Program-made: the position numbers and the translations under genes | Shown: positions 1 through 8,450 of the stretch, piece by piece | How positions within the stretch are numbered: the stretch's first letter is position 1 | How the letters are laid out: each line of letters opens with the position of its first letter | Assembly: GCA_034180045.1 (NCBI GenBank) | Contig: JAXFOY010000007.1 | Span: forward strand, 1 to 57,358 | Reading direction: 5' to 3' | From: Eubacterium_B sp034180045 | GTDB lineage: Bacteria; Bacillota; Clostridia; Peptostreptococcales; Anaerovoracaceae | DNA length: 57,358 bases | Notes under the pieces: model-generated | The model's database searches: none | What the model was told of the DNA's origin: nothing | What the model saw: the letters and a program-made list of their open reading frames with translations, nothing else

Positions 1-7
1 TGTAATG

Positions 8-26
8 TGATAAGACATATGTTACA
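8..26 (+). repeat. IS left terminal inverted repeat
   Basis: Nineteen bases matching the complement of 1022-1040 at 16 positions, including an uninterrupted 12-base core ACATATGTTACA. Confidence 0.8.
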
Positions 27-42
27 GAAATAAATAAAAAAA

Positions 43-103
43 GAGAGGAACTTTGGTACAATAGGTTTTACCACAAACAAAAAAGTATCAAAGGAGTCCT
101 CTC
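43..103 (+). promoter_or_regulatory. Hairpin that hides the transposase ribosome binding site, with an internal extended -10
   Basis: GAGAGGA (43-49) can pair with TCCTCTC (97-103), and CTTTGGTA (51-58) with TATCAAAG (86-93). The ribosome binding site AAGGAG (91-96) is therefore in or beside the stem, just before the ATG at 104. An extended -10 box TGGTACAAT lies at 54-62, so the element's own transcript would start near 69 and lack the left arm. Read-through transcripts from outside would contain both arms. This matches the known strategy by which many insertion sequences block translation from impinging transcription. The folding is inferred from base pairing only. Confidence 0.6.
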
Positions 104-1045
104 ATGAAAAGTATAACCGAAGAAATGTATTTTCGCCAGCGTTTATGTGAATATGCTATTAAATATGGTGTAACATGTGCTGCAAGGCGATACCATACAA
201 ACAGACAATTTGTGTATCGTCAATTAAAAAAATATGATGGGAGTGTTCGCAGCCTTGCTCTAAAATCAAGAAGACCTCATAGAAGTCCAAATGCTCATCA
301 AGAAGAGGAATTAGCATTAATTCGCAGAATGCTAAAGCGTAATGGAGTCTATGGATTAGCAGAAGTATATGTTAAATGCAAAAAAAGTGGATACACAAGA
401 AGCTTTGGAAGTATGTGTAGACAGATACGTAAAAAGGGATATAAAAAGCCAACCATTCATAAGAAGAGTTACTGTAAATACGAACACATGGAAGGTAAAT
501 ATCCAGGCGATAAAGTTCAAATAGACATAAAATATGTGCCTAATGAATGTATCCTATTTCCAAGTTACGGCAATAGATACTACCAGATTACAGGTATAGA
601 TGAATACAGTAGAAAGCGTGTGTTGAAAATAGTAAAAGAAAAGAGCACATACGAAACGACAAAATACCTAAAAGAACTTAAAAAAAGAATGGGATTTCCA
701 ATCCGTACAATTCAGGTGGATAATGGAAGTGAGTTTGTAAATGACGGAGATCGAACAGAGAGAGAAAGCGCATTTGAGAAAGCAGTGAAAGCCTTGAATA
801 TGGAGCTACGAAGAACAAGACCATATTCACCGTGGCAAAATGGCAAAGTTGAACGAAGTCACAGGGAAGACGGAAAGATACTGTATAACAGAAAGGTCTT
901 TACGAGTGAGAAAGAACTGATAAAGCAAGTAGCCAAGCATGAGGTAAGATATAATAAGACGGCAAAGACGTCTCTGAATTTTAAGAACCCAAATCAAGTT
1001 GTATCAGAATTTTTCTCAAAGTGTAACATATGTGTTGACAACTAA
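104..1045 (+). CDS. DDE transposase, IS481-like
   Basis: Catalyses cut and strand transfer of the surrounding element. The 313-residue protein begins with a helix-turn-helix region (about residues 10-50, with AARRYHTNRQFVYRQLKKY) and continues into an rve-type integrase core. The likely catalytic triad is D141 (in QIDIKY), D206 (in QVDNGSEF) and E250 (in NGKVERSHR). There are 43 residues between the second Asp and the Glu, normal for this fold. The length is normal for IS481 and the frame is intact, so it may be active. The start ATG follows AAGGAG by seven bases. The last codons double as the right inverted repeat, and the TAA stop sits at or just outside the element's end. IS3 OrfB is the alternative, but no OrfA is present. 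Confidence 0.88.
   Translation: MKSITEEMYFRQRLCEYAIKYGVTCAARRYHTNRQFVYRQLKKYDGSVRSLALKSRRPHRSPNAHQEEELALIRRMLKRNGVYGLAEVYVKCKKSGYTRSFGSMCRQIRKKGYKKPTIHKKSYCKYEHMEGKYPGDKVQIDIKYVPNECILFPSYGNRYYQITGIDEYSRKRVLKIVKEKSTYETTKYLKELKKRMGFPIRTIQVDNGSEFVNDGDRTERESAFEKAVKALNMELRRTRPYSPWQNGKVERSHREDGKILYNRKVFTSEKELIKQVAKHEVRYNKTAKTSLNFKNPNQVVSEFFSKCNICVDN
1022..1040 (-). repeat. IS right terminal inverted repeat
   Basis: Partner of 8-26. It lies inside the last codons of the transposase, whose stop codon follows at 1043-1045, and inside the new 3' tail of the truncated deacetylase reading frame on the other strand. Confidence 0.8.
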
Positions 1046-1870
1046 GAAAGAATGCGACTGGTAGCTCACATATTTGCTTCGATAATCCTTGACAATTTCC
1101 GGACCGTTCCTTGTACCGATTATAAATGAGGTAGCCGGTATCCTATACTTTTCAAGAAGCGGAATCCCGTATTTAAGGAACCCTACCTGTCCGTCATCAA
1201 AGGTCAAAATAACACTTTTCGCAGGCAGGGATATCTTCCCGTCTATATATGCGGAAAGCTCCGCAAAGCTTGGAAAATAATATTTATTTTCATTCAGCCA
1301 CGAGAGTTGCTTTTCCAAATCTTCATCCTTAATGTAGTTTGTATTTACTTTTTCCGGCATGTCACTATCTGTATATACATAATGATACATCAAAACCGGT
1401 ATACCGTCCTTATCAGCATCAAATTCAGAAGCAGGAATCACGCTTACTTTACGCTTGATTTTCTGGATTGCCTTATCCGATTTTGCAGTATACTCCACCG
1501 TGTAGTCTCCGGGTTTTTTCGTATTTACAGTTCCGCTGATTTCAATGTCGAGTACGGCACCGCTCCTATCGTCAAGAGCATATGCACCTGATTCTATATA
1601 TTCATCACCTTCCTTTACCAAAGTATGCTCGCTTCCCTTAAGTCCAAGCAAAAGATGATTTGATTGCGGATATTTTTTTTCAAGCTCTTCCTTGCTGAGT
1701 TTACTTTCTCTGCTTTCTTTTCCTTTTGGTCTTTCAGTTTGATTCAGGCTATCAGCGGGATTTGTTTCTTTGTTTGCCTTTTCCGATTTAAGCCAAAAAA
1801 TACTGCAAGTGATAAATAGCAATGACAAAACAAGCAACAAAATAAATCGTATTTTATATCTTTTCTTCAT
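1046..1870 (-). pseudogene. Polysaccharide deacetylase, 3' part lost to the IS insertion
   Basis: The remaining 275 codons encode an N-terminal membrane anchor or signal (residues 8-26), a low-complexity linker, an Ig-like segment resembling DUF5011 (about 80-145) and the start of a NodB/polysaccharide deacetylase domain (from about 157). Motif 1, TFDDG, is present at 223-227. The frame breaks right after SHSF (272-275), where the metal-binding H-x3-H motif should continue, and runs nine codons into the IS before a stop. The metal site is incomplete and the last three motifs are gone, so the product should be inactive. The family removes N-acetyl groups from peptidoglycan or other wall polysaccharides. 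The rest of the gene is presumably left of position 1. The start ATG follows GAGGAAT, just downstream of the dlt genes. Confidence 0.85.
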
Positions 1871-1891
1871 ATCTATTCCTCATTAGCAAAA

Positions 1892-1915
1892 GACCGGCAT
1901 CTTTTGATGTCGGTC
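1892..1915 (-). terminator. Hairpin after the dlt operon
   Basis: GACCGGCATC and GATGTCGGTC form a ten-pair stem with one G-T pair and a TTTT/AAAA loop. Read on the minus strand, it is followed by TTTTGCTAA. The weak T-run may allow partial read-through into the deacetylase gene that begins 22 bases on. Confidence 0.6.
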
Positions 1916-1941
1916 CGAGCCTGTCACACAATATGGTCTGA

Positions 1942-2118
1942 TTAAAATTCAGAGTATGTGAAGTTAGGCGCTTTTGCCATTCCGGCAAACACCATATATA
2001 GGTAAAGTCCCACCATAAGTCCCAGGAAAATACCTGTATAGGTTAGAAACTCCTTTGATACTCCATGATTCTTAGCTGTTGCTATCGTTTTCTGTAAAAA
2101 ATTTGTAAGCACTTTCAT
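1942..2118 (-). CDS. dltX: DltX-like small membrane protein
   Basis: Encodes 58 residues with one membrane segment (roughly residues 24-45) and the C-terminal sequence NFTYSEF. DltX proteins are about 50-residue single-span proteins ending in a conserved F-x-Y-x-E-F motif, and they help pass D-alanine across the membrane in teichoic acid D-alanylation. The ATG at 2118 is preferred because AGAG precedes it; an upstream in-frame ATG at 2157 would deepen the overlap with dltD. Even from 2118 the gene overlaps dltD by 47 bases, which points to translational coupling. In the classical operon dltX comes first, before dltA; here it is last. Identification rests on the tail motif, size, topology and neighbours. 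Confidence 0.8.
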   Translation of the reverse strand: MKVLTNFLQKTIATAKNHGVSKEFLTYTGIFLGLMVGLYLYMVFAGMAKAPNFTYSEF

Positions 2119-3256
2119 TGATCTCTGTCCAGCCTTTCCCGGCAGGGTGGAATACATCCTCTAGAAAACCCGCCGTATAATCCTTATCGTAAAAACTACA
2201 CCATTTAACATTATATTTATCTGCAACTTCCTTGATTTGACCCGGAAGAACGCTTCTGCTTTCTTTGTCAAAGCCCAGATGATCATACCACTTACCGTTC
2301 ACCGGTAAAAGCGTGAGCATGACATCTACATCAGCTTCTTTACACACTCTCAGGAAAAGATCCAAGTCTTTGTATTCAGGAGAATCCTTGCGAAATTCCC
2401 TATTCTTCATTATATTTTTTTGCTTGTTCTTGACATGTGCAAATTTTTTGTTATATATCCTGTTTCTTATTCCAAATTCGTTATTATCGCTCTGAGTGAA
2501 ATATTTCTTGTCTGCTTCCTCTTTCAGTTGTTCCCAATCCGGAACTTTACCCGTAACATTCTTCTTAAACTCTTCATATTCTTTTTCGCCTTTGAGTTTC
2601 CACATGCTGTTGATGCTTATGCGCTCTCTTTCGGTAAGCATCTTTTCTCTTAGGAAGATGTACAAGCGATTCACTATGCCCAAATCATTTTCGAGATAAT
2701 GCTCGGTAAACATAGCAACATTGTTCTTTGTTCCCTTATCATTTTCCAATAACTCAAGAGTTCTTTTCGCAATATCTTGCTTAAGTTCTTTTGATAGCGA
2801 CGGATTCTTCATCAAAGCTATGTATTGAGTTTCTGAGAACCTTACTGAAAAAGCATCTTTTTTGACACCTTGGTTGTCGAACCATGCCGGCGAAAGTATT
2901 AAGTTAACCTTATGCCCTTTCATCTTATCGGAAACCGAACCCAGCGTAATCGCATGCGACAGGCTTTGGTTATATGCTGCCCCTACACACATTACATCTT
3001 TATCCATCTTTCGGAAAAGTTTTGTAGGATGACATACGCTCCTCCTACCGTGTTGAAACTCGGAAGACCCCATCATCATCGGCGTGTCCTTGCCGATATT
3101 TTGTGAAATTGCACTATGTGACAAATCCTTATACATATTTATCCAAGTTCCGAAGCCTTTGCTGTTGCTGAGGCTTGTAGCAAATGTAAAGTGTAAAATC
3201 AGTACAATTATTCCAAAGCTCACAAGTGCAATGATAAATGATTTTATCTTCTTCAT
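2072..3256 (-). CDS. dltD: D-alanyl-lipoteichoic acid biosynthesis protein DltD
   Basis: Membrane-anchored SGNH-type hydrolase-fold protein that acts outside the membrane in D-alanyl transfer to teichoic acid. At 394 residues it has the usual length. A membrane segment lies at about residues 7-27, the nucleophile motif GSSEF is at 63-67, and the Asp/His part of the triad is likely in DVFHPAGKGW near the C-terminus. The ATG overlaps the dltC stop as TAATG, and the 3' end overlaps dltX. It is the fourth gene of the operon. Confidence 0.93.
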   Translation of the reverse strand: MKKIKSFIIALVSFGIIVLILHFTFATSLSNSKGFGTWINMYKDLSHSAISQNIGKDTPMMMGSSEFQHGRRSVCHPTKLFRKMDKDVMCVGAAYNQSLSHAITLGSVSDKMKGHKVNLILSPAWFDNQGVKKDAFSVRFSETQYIALMKNPSLSKELKQDIAKRTLELLENDKGTKNNVAMFTEHYLENDLGIVNRLYIFLREKMLTERERISINSMWKLKGEKEYEEFKKNVTGKVPDWEQLKEEADKKYFTQSDNNEFGIRNRIYNKKFAHVKNKQKNIMKNREFRKDSPEYKDLDLFLRVCKEADVDVMLTLLPVNGKWYDHLGFDKESRSVLPGQIKEVADKYNVKWCSFYDKDYTAGFLEDVFHPAGKGWTEINESAYKFFTENDSNS

Positions 3257-3489
3257 TATTTAAGTCTCGCTCTAACCTGCTCAATTATCTTCGCCGGTGT
3301 ATCCATCTGTTCACGGGTAAACTCTGACGGCGACATCACGATACCGAAAGCTTCTTCTATATTTACAAGCAGTTCTGTATAATCCAGTGAATCAATAAGC
3401 TCTTCTTCAAGCAAATTTACATCTAAATTTTCTCTAACAATCTCGTCTCCGCATAAATCGACGAGCAAATCTAATACTTTCTCTTCCAT
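3256..3489 (-). CDS. dltC: D-alanyl carrier protein DltC
   Basis: A 77-residue four-helix carrier. The phosphopantetheine attachment serine is in LIDSLDYTEL (about residue 34). DltA loads D-alanine onto the carrier and DltB uses it at the membrane. The start follows AAGGAGAG with good spacing. The stop overlaps the dltD start by one base. It differs from the fatty acid carrier AcpP at 17620-17850, which has DSLDAVE and sits in a different context. Confidence 0.93.
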   Translation of the reverse strand: MEEKVLDLLVDLCGDEIVRENLDVNLLEEELIDSLDYTELLVNIEEAFGIVMSPSEFTREQMDTPAKIIEQVRARLK

Positions 3490-3516
3490 TTCATCTCTCC
3501 TTATTAGCTATATCGT

Positions 3517-4683
3517 TTAACCTTTTGAAAACAGCTGGCCGAATTTCCCTGAGAAAATAAGGAATCCGAAGAACACTAAATTTATTGTTATAAACCAGCT
3601 GACCAGTTTGTATAAGGTTTCTTTTTTGTGTTTTTTGTGGAATTTTGACTTCTTTTGATATATTTCCGTGATTGCCAGCAGCACTCCGTGATAAAGACCG
3701 TACAGAATATATTGTAAATCAAGTCCATGCCATACACCCATTACACCCATATTTATGATAAATCCGATGGACGCACCTGTAAGCCTGTTCTTAAACCACT
3801 TGCCTTTAATGGCCTTCATCATAAATCTCGAGAACAGAAAATCTCTGAACCAGTATGAAAGGCTTATATGCCATCTATCCCAGAAATCCTTCATATCCGT
3901 TGCCAGGAACGGTTTTCGGAAGTTGTCCGGAAGCCTTATTCCGAATATATATCCTATGCCGACAGCCATCAAGCTGTAACCGGCAAAGTCGAAGAACAAA
4001 TATCCTCCATATGAGTACATGTATATTAAGTTGCTGGTAAGCGTTTCTTCTCTTCCTAACCATGTAAGCGACTGATACAGCCCCGCCGCAAGTGCAAACT
4101 TGTATATCATGCCCTGACAGACCTTTAGAATACCGTCACCCAGCATATCCAAATACTCTTCTCTATTCGGAATTACCGTCAAATCTCTATGAAAGTCTCG
4201 ACTTCTCTCTATCGGCCCCGAAAGAAGACTCGGGAAGAATATTAAGAAGTAGAGGAATTCAAATACACTTACCTCTTTGATGAGTCCGTCGTAAATCTCG
4301 ATTATCATCTGTATTGACTTAAAACTCATATATGAAAGTCCGATGAAAGCGAAGATTCCCTTGCCTACACCCGTGAACGCGGTCACCTTCCATATAACAA
4401 GCGGAGTAAGTGATAGTATAATAAAGAGATAGTAAAGCTTGAGGCTTCTTTTATCGTTTTTGCACATCCATAGATATAATTTTACGATTGCAAGCTCTAT
4501 TATGCAGTAAGCAGCCAGGTACATTATCGCTCTCGGATTATCGCCCATAGTCATATATATCATCCAAAGACTTACGATAAATCCGTAGTATTTTTGACTT
4601 TTTCCGAGGCATCCGAGAATAATCGTCGGGATTGCCAGACCTATGGTTATAAAGAAGAAGTATGATCCTCCAAATAATGTCAT
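3517..4683 (-). CDS. dltB: D-alanyl transfer membrane protein DltB (MBOAT family)
   Basis: Polytopic MBOAT-family O-acyltransferase of 388 residues, the usual length. It moves D-alanine from DltC toward the outer face of the membrane. The conserved region FWDRWHISLSYWFRDFLF is at about 267-284, with H272, and the catalytic-type histidine is H319 in MGVWHG. The start overlaps the dltA stop by four bases (ATGA), so the two are translationally coupled. dltC follows 27 bases downstream. Confidence 0.95.
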   Translation of the reverse strand: MTLFGGSYFFFITIGLAIPTIILGCLGKSQKYYGFIVSLWMIYMTMGDNPRAIMYLAAYCIIELAIVKLYLWMCKNDKRSLKLYYLFIILSLTPLVIWKVTAFTGVGKGIFAFIGLSYMSFKSIQMIIEIYDGLIKEVSVFEFLYFLIFFPSLLSGPIERSRDFHRDLTVIPNREEYLDMLGDGILKVCQGMIYKFALAAGLYQSLTWLGREETLTSNLIYMYSYGGYLFFDFAGYSLMAVGIGYIFGIRLPDNFRKPFLATDMKDFWDRWHISLSYWFRDFLFSRFMMKAIKGKWFKNRLTGASIGFIINMGVMGVWHGLDLQYILYGLYHGVLLAITEIYQKKSKFHKKHKKETLYKLVSWFITINLVFFGFLIFSGKFGQLFSKG

Positions 4684-6182
4684 ATACTTCCGCCCTCCAT
4701 AAGTTCCGTCAGTTTCTTGCGATCCGCCTTACCGTTAGCCGTAAGCGGCATCTTATCTATGAAAACGATTCTCTTCGGAACCATATATTCCGGAAGAAAT
4801 GTTTTTAAGAATGATTTGATTCTCTTAACCTCGGCATTGGATTTGTCTTCACTGCTGCAAACGACAAAGGCCTGTAAATATTTAACTTTACCGTCCTGCA
4901 TCTTCGGAAGAACCGCCGAGGATTCAATCTCCTCCATCTTCACAAGATTGCTTTCAATATCGCCAAGTTCTATTCTATATCCGTGAAGTTTAACCTGTAA
5001 GTCGATTCTGCCGCTATAGTAAAGAACGTCCCCGTCGAAGTGCCCTGCATCTCCTGTGCGATAACAAGCTTCACCATCTGCCGCCTTGAAAAACACCTTG
5101 GAAGTTTTTTCTTCATCTCTAAAGTATCCCTTGCTGACAGTATCTCCTTTGATTATTATTTCACTGTTTGATTCGTCTATCAGTATCTCTGTTCCCGGTT
5201 TACATCTACCTATCGGTAAATCTCCCGCTTCTATCATTTGTTTTGTTATTTCAATTTCTGTTACCGCTACCGTTGATTCAGTCGGGCCGTATGTGTTGAT
5301 AATCTTTGCACTTGGGAATCTTTCCATAAGTTTTTCGGCAGTTCTGTTAACAAGTTTCTCACCGCAAAACAAGAAAGCTTTTATCTCAGGTAACAGCTTC
5401 TCGTCAAAGCTTCTGTCAGCCAGACACATATCGGCAAAAGACGGAGTTGATACCCAGTAGGCAACTTTACTGTTTCTCAGTGCTTCTAGCATGTCAGCCA
5501 TAGACATCTGAAGTTTCTTGTCCAGACAAAATATGCACGCACCTGTAGCAAGCGATGTGTAAATATCCATAACTGAAAGGTCAAATGAAAACGGTGCCTG
5601 ATTAAGGAATCTTGCGCCCTGTTTTTCGGATTCACTTCCGCCAAGACCTGCCGCCCAGTCCGTGAACCGGCTGAGTGCCGAGCATGAGATTTCTACTCCC
5701 TTCGGCTTACCCGTACTTCCGGATGTAAAGATAATATAGTATGTATCATCTTCATTTACCGCAAGACTTCTGTCAAGCTCAGAGCTGTTTTCCTCCGATT
5801 TTGTCACTATATTCTCTATTTCTTCTCTGTTTAGGATTATCGCATCATCTATGCCGTGTCCCGATTCTACAGCCAGGACAAGTGGTTTCCCTATCGTCTC
5901 TGCAATATCCGATACTCTTTGCTGCGGCATGGATATATCAACCGGACAGTATGCCCTGCCTGTTCTCACACAAGCTATGAAGGAAACCAGCATCAAAGGA
6001 TGTTTGTGCCCATATACCATAACCGGTGATTTATCGTCACCCATTTTGCTTTCAATCACTTTGGCAAGCTTTGATGATTGCTCCCAAAGCTGCGCATAAG
6101 TCAGGGTATCCTTTCCTGAAACCATTACGAGCGAATCCGGCATATTATTTACATGTTTTTGTATCTTATCTAAAATCAACAT
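4680..6182 (-). CDS. dltA: D-alanine--D-alanyl carrier protein ligase DltA
   Basis: ANL-superfamily adenylating enzyme of 500 residues. It activates D-alanine with ATP and transfers it to the DltC arm in the cytoplasm. Visible core motifs are YIIFTSGSTGKPKG near 149-162, INTYGPTES, YRTGD, and the C-terminal lysine region LTANGKADRKKL. It is the first gene of the dlt set. The ATG follows GAGGAAGAACT, and an extended -10 promoter lies about 50 bases upstream. Confidence 0.96.
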   Translation of the reverse strand: MLILDKIQKHVNNMPDSLVMVSGKDTLTYAQLWEQSSKLAKVIESKMGDDKSPVMVYGHKHPLMLVSFIACVRTGRAYCPVDISMPQQRVSDIAETIGKPLVLAVESGHGIDDAIILNREEIENIVTKSEENSSELDRSLAVNEDDTYYIIFTSGSTGKPKGVEISCSALSRFTDWAAGLGGSESEKQGARFLNQAPFSFDLSVMDIYTSLATGACIFCLDKKLQMSMADMLEALRNSKVAYWVSTPSFADMCLADRSFDEKLLPEIKAFLFCGEKLVNRTAEKLMERFPSAKIINTYGPTESTVAVTEIEITKQMIEAGDLPIGRCKPGTEILIDESNSEIIIKGDTVSKGYFRDEEKTSKVFFKAADGEACYRTGDAGHFDGDVLYYSGRIDLQVKLHGYRIELGDIESNLVKMEEIESSAVLPKMQDGKVKYLQAFVVCSSEDKSNAEVKRIKSFLKTFLPEYMVPKRIVFIDKMPLTANGKADRKKLTELMEGGSI

Positions 6183-6234
6183 AGTTCTTCCTCAAAATAC
6201 AAATACTTCTATTTCTCTATCTTAAATTTAGTTC

Positions 6235-6243
6235 AGTATAGCA
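6235..6243 (-). promoter_or_regulatory. Extended -10 promoter of the dlt operon
   Basis: On the minus strand TGCTATACT is an extended -10 box about 53 bases before the dltA start. No good -35 is seen at 16-18 bases, which is tolerable for an extended -10 promoter. Confidence 0.5.
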
Positions 6244-6352
6244 CATTGAAAACAAAAAATGTTCCGATGTAATAATGCTTAAATCTATGTTAATGATATT
6301 GTAAGAATTTTAAGCTTGCATTCTGAATTTCCTTGCAAAATCATGCATACAA

Positions 6353-6406
6353 GAAAAAAACCGCCCGTTATACATCTCAATTTCGGCTAAATGTGTAAAA
6401 CCGGCA
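6353..6406 (-). terminator. Likely terminator after yhbY
   Basis: On the minus strand, TGCCGGTTTTACACAT and ATGTATAACGGGCGG can form an imperfect stem around a 15-base loop, followed by a run of seven T. It lies 55 bases after the yhbY stop and before the dlt promoter. The rest of 6183-6459 shows no gene. Confidence 0.55.
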
Positions 6407-6459
6407 GTAATTTGACATAAAAGTATTTGTTTGACTCCGGCTTTATAAATTCAGCCAAG

Positions 6460-6753
6460 TTAAAGCAAAATTTTACGTTTATCTTTATCTTTCGCTTTTC
6501 TATAAAGCACAAACCTACGGCCTATCGCCTGAACAAATTCAGCATTCAGCTGTTCCGCGATTTGGTTGCAGATTGCCTTAGGCTCAAGCCCGCTCCCCTC
6601 CTGAAGTGAAACCTTTACAATCTCGTTCGCATTCAGGTTGTTGTCAATAGCCCTGATAATATTTTCGGTCAATCCGCCTTTTCCTATGCTTACCGCAACT
6701 GAGAGAGTCTGCGCAATTGCCTTCAGCTTGCTTCTCTGTTTACCTGTTATCAT
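6460..6753 (-). CDS. yhbY: YhbY-family RNA-binding protein (CRM domain)
   Basis: A 97-residue CRM-domain protein. It starts with the family signature ITGKQRSKLKAIAQTL and contains SIGKGGLTENII and the KVSL and GRRFVLYRK segments. YhbY binds ribosomal precursors and is thought to assist large-subunit assembly. The start follows AAGGAG by four to five bases. It stands alone between two gene-poor stretches, with a terminator-like hairpin on each side. Confidence 0.92.
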   Translation of the reverse strand: MITGKQRSKLKAIAQTLSVAVSIGKGGLTENIIRAIDNNLNANEIVKVSLQEGSGLEPKAICNQIAEQLNAEFVQAIGRRFVLYRKAKDKDKRKILL

Positions 6754-7005
6754 CTATTCTCCTTAAAACCGGATAAATTTTTGCTTTTCGCTATATGAAT
6801 ATAATACCACACTTTAATGCTTTTTTGTTAAAAACAATATTTAATGTAATATCGGTGTATGAGGCGCTCCATATTCATTAGTTTTTATCATCAATAAGAT
6901 AATATATACAAGGTTTACTAATGAGCTATATAGTGTATACTAGTTATATAAAGTTCTGGTCTAAGTGACTAAGTACACTCCTTAACAAAAGAATATAAGT
7001 CATAT
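6754..7005. other. Gene-free AT-rich stretch between yhbY and cca
   Basis: No open frame with a plausible start and ribosome site was seen. The stretch contains TATA-rich segments (6900-6960) and the short inverted pair TTCATTAG / CTAATGAG around 6878-6925. It presumably holds the yhbY promoter, but no box pair with good spacing could be fixed. Otherwise nothing recognisable. Confidence 0.4.
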
Positions 7006-7036
7006 AAAATGCCACTTTAATTCAATGTGGCATTTT
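7006..7036 (-). terminator. Terminator after the CCA-adding enzyme gene
   Basis: AAAATGCCAC and GTGGCATTTT form a perfect ten-pair stem with an 11-base loop, 22 bases after the cca stop. The A/T flanks give a short T-run on either strand, so it could also work on the plus strand. Confidence 0.75.
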
Positions 7037-7057
7037 AACTTTTTTGGCATAATATAT

Positions 7058-8419
7058 TCAAAGAACATTTATTTTCGTATATTCCAAAAGAACATCCCTG
7101 TCATTATCAAGTTCGCCGCATATAACCTTTTCAAGGAGAAGAGATAAAGTTGAACCGATTAAAACCCCCCGTTTCAGTCCGAGCTCTATCAAATCATTTC
7201 CGTTCACCGCCAAGGTCTTTAGCGAAAAGCAACTTTCGCTCGCAATTATTTCACGGGCGTTTTTCTCAAGAGTGCATAAAGTATCAATTCTGTATCTGAG
7301 TTCTTCAGCCTGACCTGAATTATCAGCTTTCTTCATCTCTATCAAATCGAAAAAACATTTTTCGCCAAATTTTAATAGACACCTTTTTATTATTTTATCT
7401 CTATTTTCTATCTGTAAATCATGATGAATTACTATGTCATACACCTCGGAGACAGTTTTATTATCATATTTAAGCCTTTTTAGTATTTTCTTGCTCATTT
7501 CGGCGCTTATGCGTGCATGTCCATAGAAATGCCCCTCTCCATCTTTTCCAACCGTGAAAGACGAAGGTTTTCCTATATCATGAAACAGCGCCGCAAGTCT
7601 TAGCTCAAGTTTAGGTGCGATGCTGTCAACCACCCTTAGCGTATGCTCAAAAACATCATAGATATGGTGACGGTTTTTCTGCTCAAATCCTATACATTCC
7701 TTAAGTTCAGGAATGAAAACACATATCACATCTATATACTCTCTCAGGATATTGCTCGGTTTTGCCGATAACAAAATCTTATTAAACTCCGTTCTGATTC
7801 GCTCTGCGCTTATCTTTTCAATCATATATTTCAATTTATGTACGCTTTTACTCGTCTCATTTTCTATGCTGAAACCGAATACCGCCGAAAATCTTATAGC
7901 GCGCAGGATTCTAAGACCGTCTTCACCAAATCTTTCAACGGGATTGCCTACACATCTTATCACTTTGCCTTTGATGTCGCTAAAACCTCCAAACGGATCC
8001 ACAAGTTTCCCGTCGGAATTAAGCGCTATGGAGTTCATCGTAAAGTCTCTTCGTCTTAAGTCATCTATGATATTTTTGGAAAATACCACTCTATCCGGTC
8101 TACGCCCGTCCGAATACCCGCTTTCTTCCCGAAATGTGGTTATTTCTAATTGTTCACCTTCAATCAAAACCGTTATTGTTCCGTGCTTTATCCCTGTAAG
8201 AATAACCGTATATCCGTTAAAAATTCCCAATAATCTCTCGGTGGTTGCAGAGGTCGTTAAATCGAAATCATTAGGAATCATATTACACAAAATATCCCTG
8301 ACGCACCCGCCTACAAGGTATGCTTCTTCGTTTGCAGCCTCGATTAACTCCATCGCTTTCAGCGCATTTTTCGATACTTTCTCTTTAATATCATATATAT
8401 AATCGATATATTCGTTCAA
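7058..8419 (-). CDS. cca: CCA tRNA nucleotidyltransferase
   Basis: Adds or repairs the 3' CCA end of tRNAs. The 453-residue protein has the class II nucleotidyltransferase head with GGCVRD and the metal-binding DFD (in IPNDFDLTT). The RRRDFTMNS and RILRAIRF motifs follow, and then an HD domain (ALFHDIGKP) in the middle of the protein. The start is a TTG at 8419 preceded by AAGGAG at nine bases; no ATG fits as well. It is divergent from the GPH symporter gene, with 91 bases between the two starts. A poly(A) polymerase (PcnB) would look similar, but Clostridia normally carry only the CCA enzyme. Confidence 0.92.
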   Translation of the reverse strand: MNEYIDYIYDIKEKVSKNALKAMELIEAANEEAYLVGGCVRDILCNMIPNDFDLTTSATTERLLGIFNGYTVILTGIKHGTITVLIEGEQLEITTFREESGYSDGRRPDRVVFSKNIIDDLRRRDFTMNSIALNSDGKLVDPFGGFSDIKGKVIRCVGNPVERFGEDGLRILRAIRFSAVFGFSIENETSKSVHKLKYMIEKISAERIRTEFNKILLSAKPSNILREYIDVICVFIPELKECIGFEQKNRHHIYDVFEHTLRVVDSIAPKLELRLAALFHDIGKPSSFTVGKDGEGHFYGHARISAEMSKKILKRLKYDNKTVSEVYDIVIHHDLQIENRDKIIKRCLLKFGEKCFFDLIEMKKADNSGQAEELRYRIDTLCTLEKNAREIIASESCFSLKTLAVNGNDLIELGLKRGVLIGSTLSLLLEKVICGELDNDRDVLLEYTKINVL

Positions 8420-8450
8420 AACGGAATACTCCTTTTAATAAGATACATTT

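Larger units (their letters stand above)
8..1040 (+). mobile_element. IS481-like insertion sequence
   Basis: A single transposase gene is bracketed by imperfect terminal inverted repeats. The left copy at 8-26 is TGATAAGACATATGTTACA. The right copy at 1022-1040 is TGTAACATATGTGTTGACA, whose complement matches the left copy at 16 of 19 bases. The true ends may lie a few bases further out (about 1-1045), so no target duplication can be called; the left flank is outside the window. The element interrupts a polysaccharide deacetylase gene on the minus strand. Family assignment rests on the size (about 1.03 kb), the single DDE orf and the repeats. Confidence 0.85.

Noticed and set aside
1307..1591. 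Plus-strand frames inside the deacetylase region
   Set aside because: Antisense to the clear deacetylase remnant.
7713..8402. 229-codon plus-strand frame opposite cca
   Set aside because: Antisense shadow of a clear CCA-adding enzyme.
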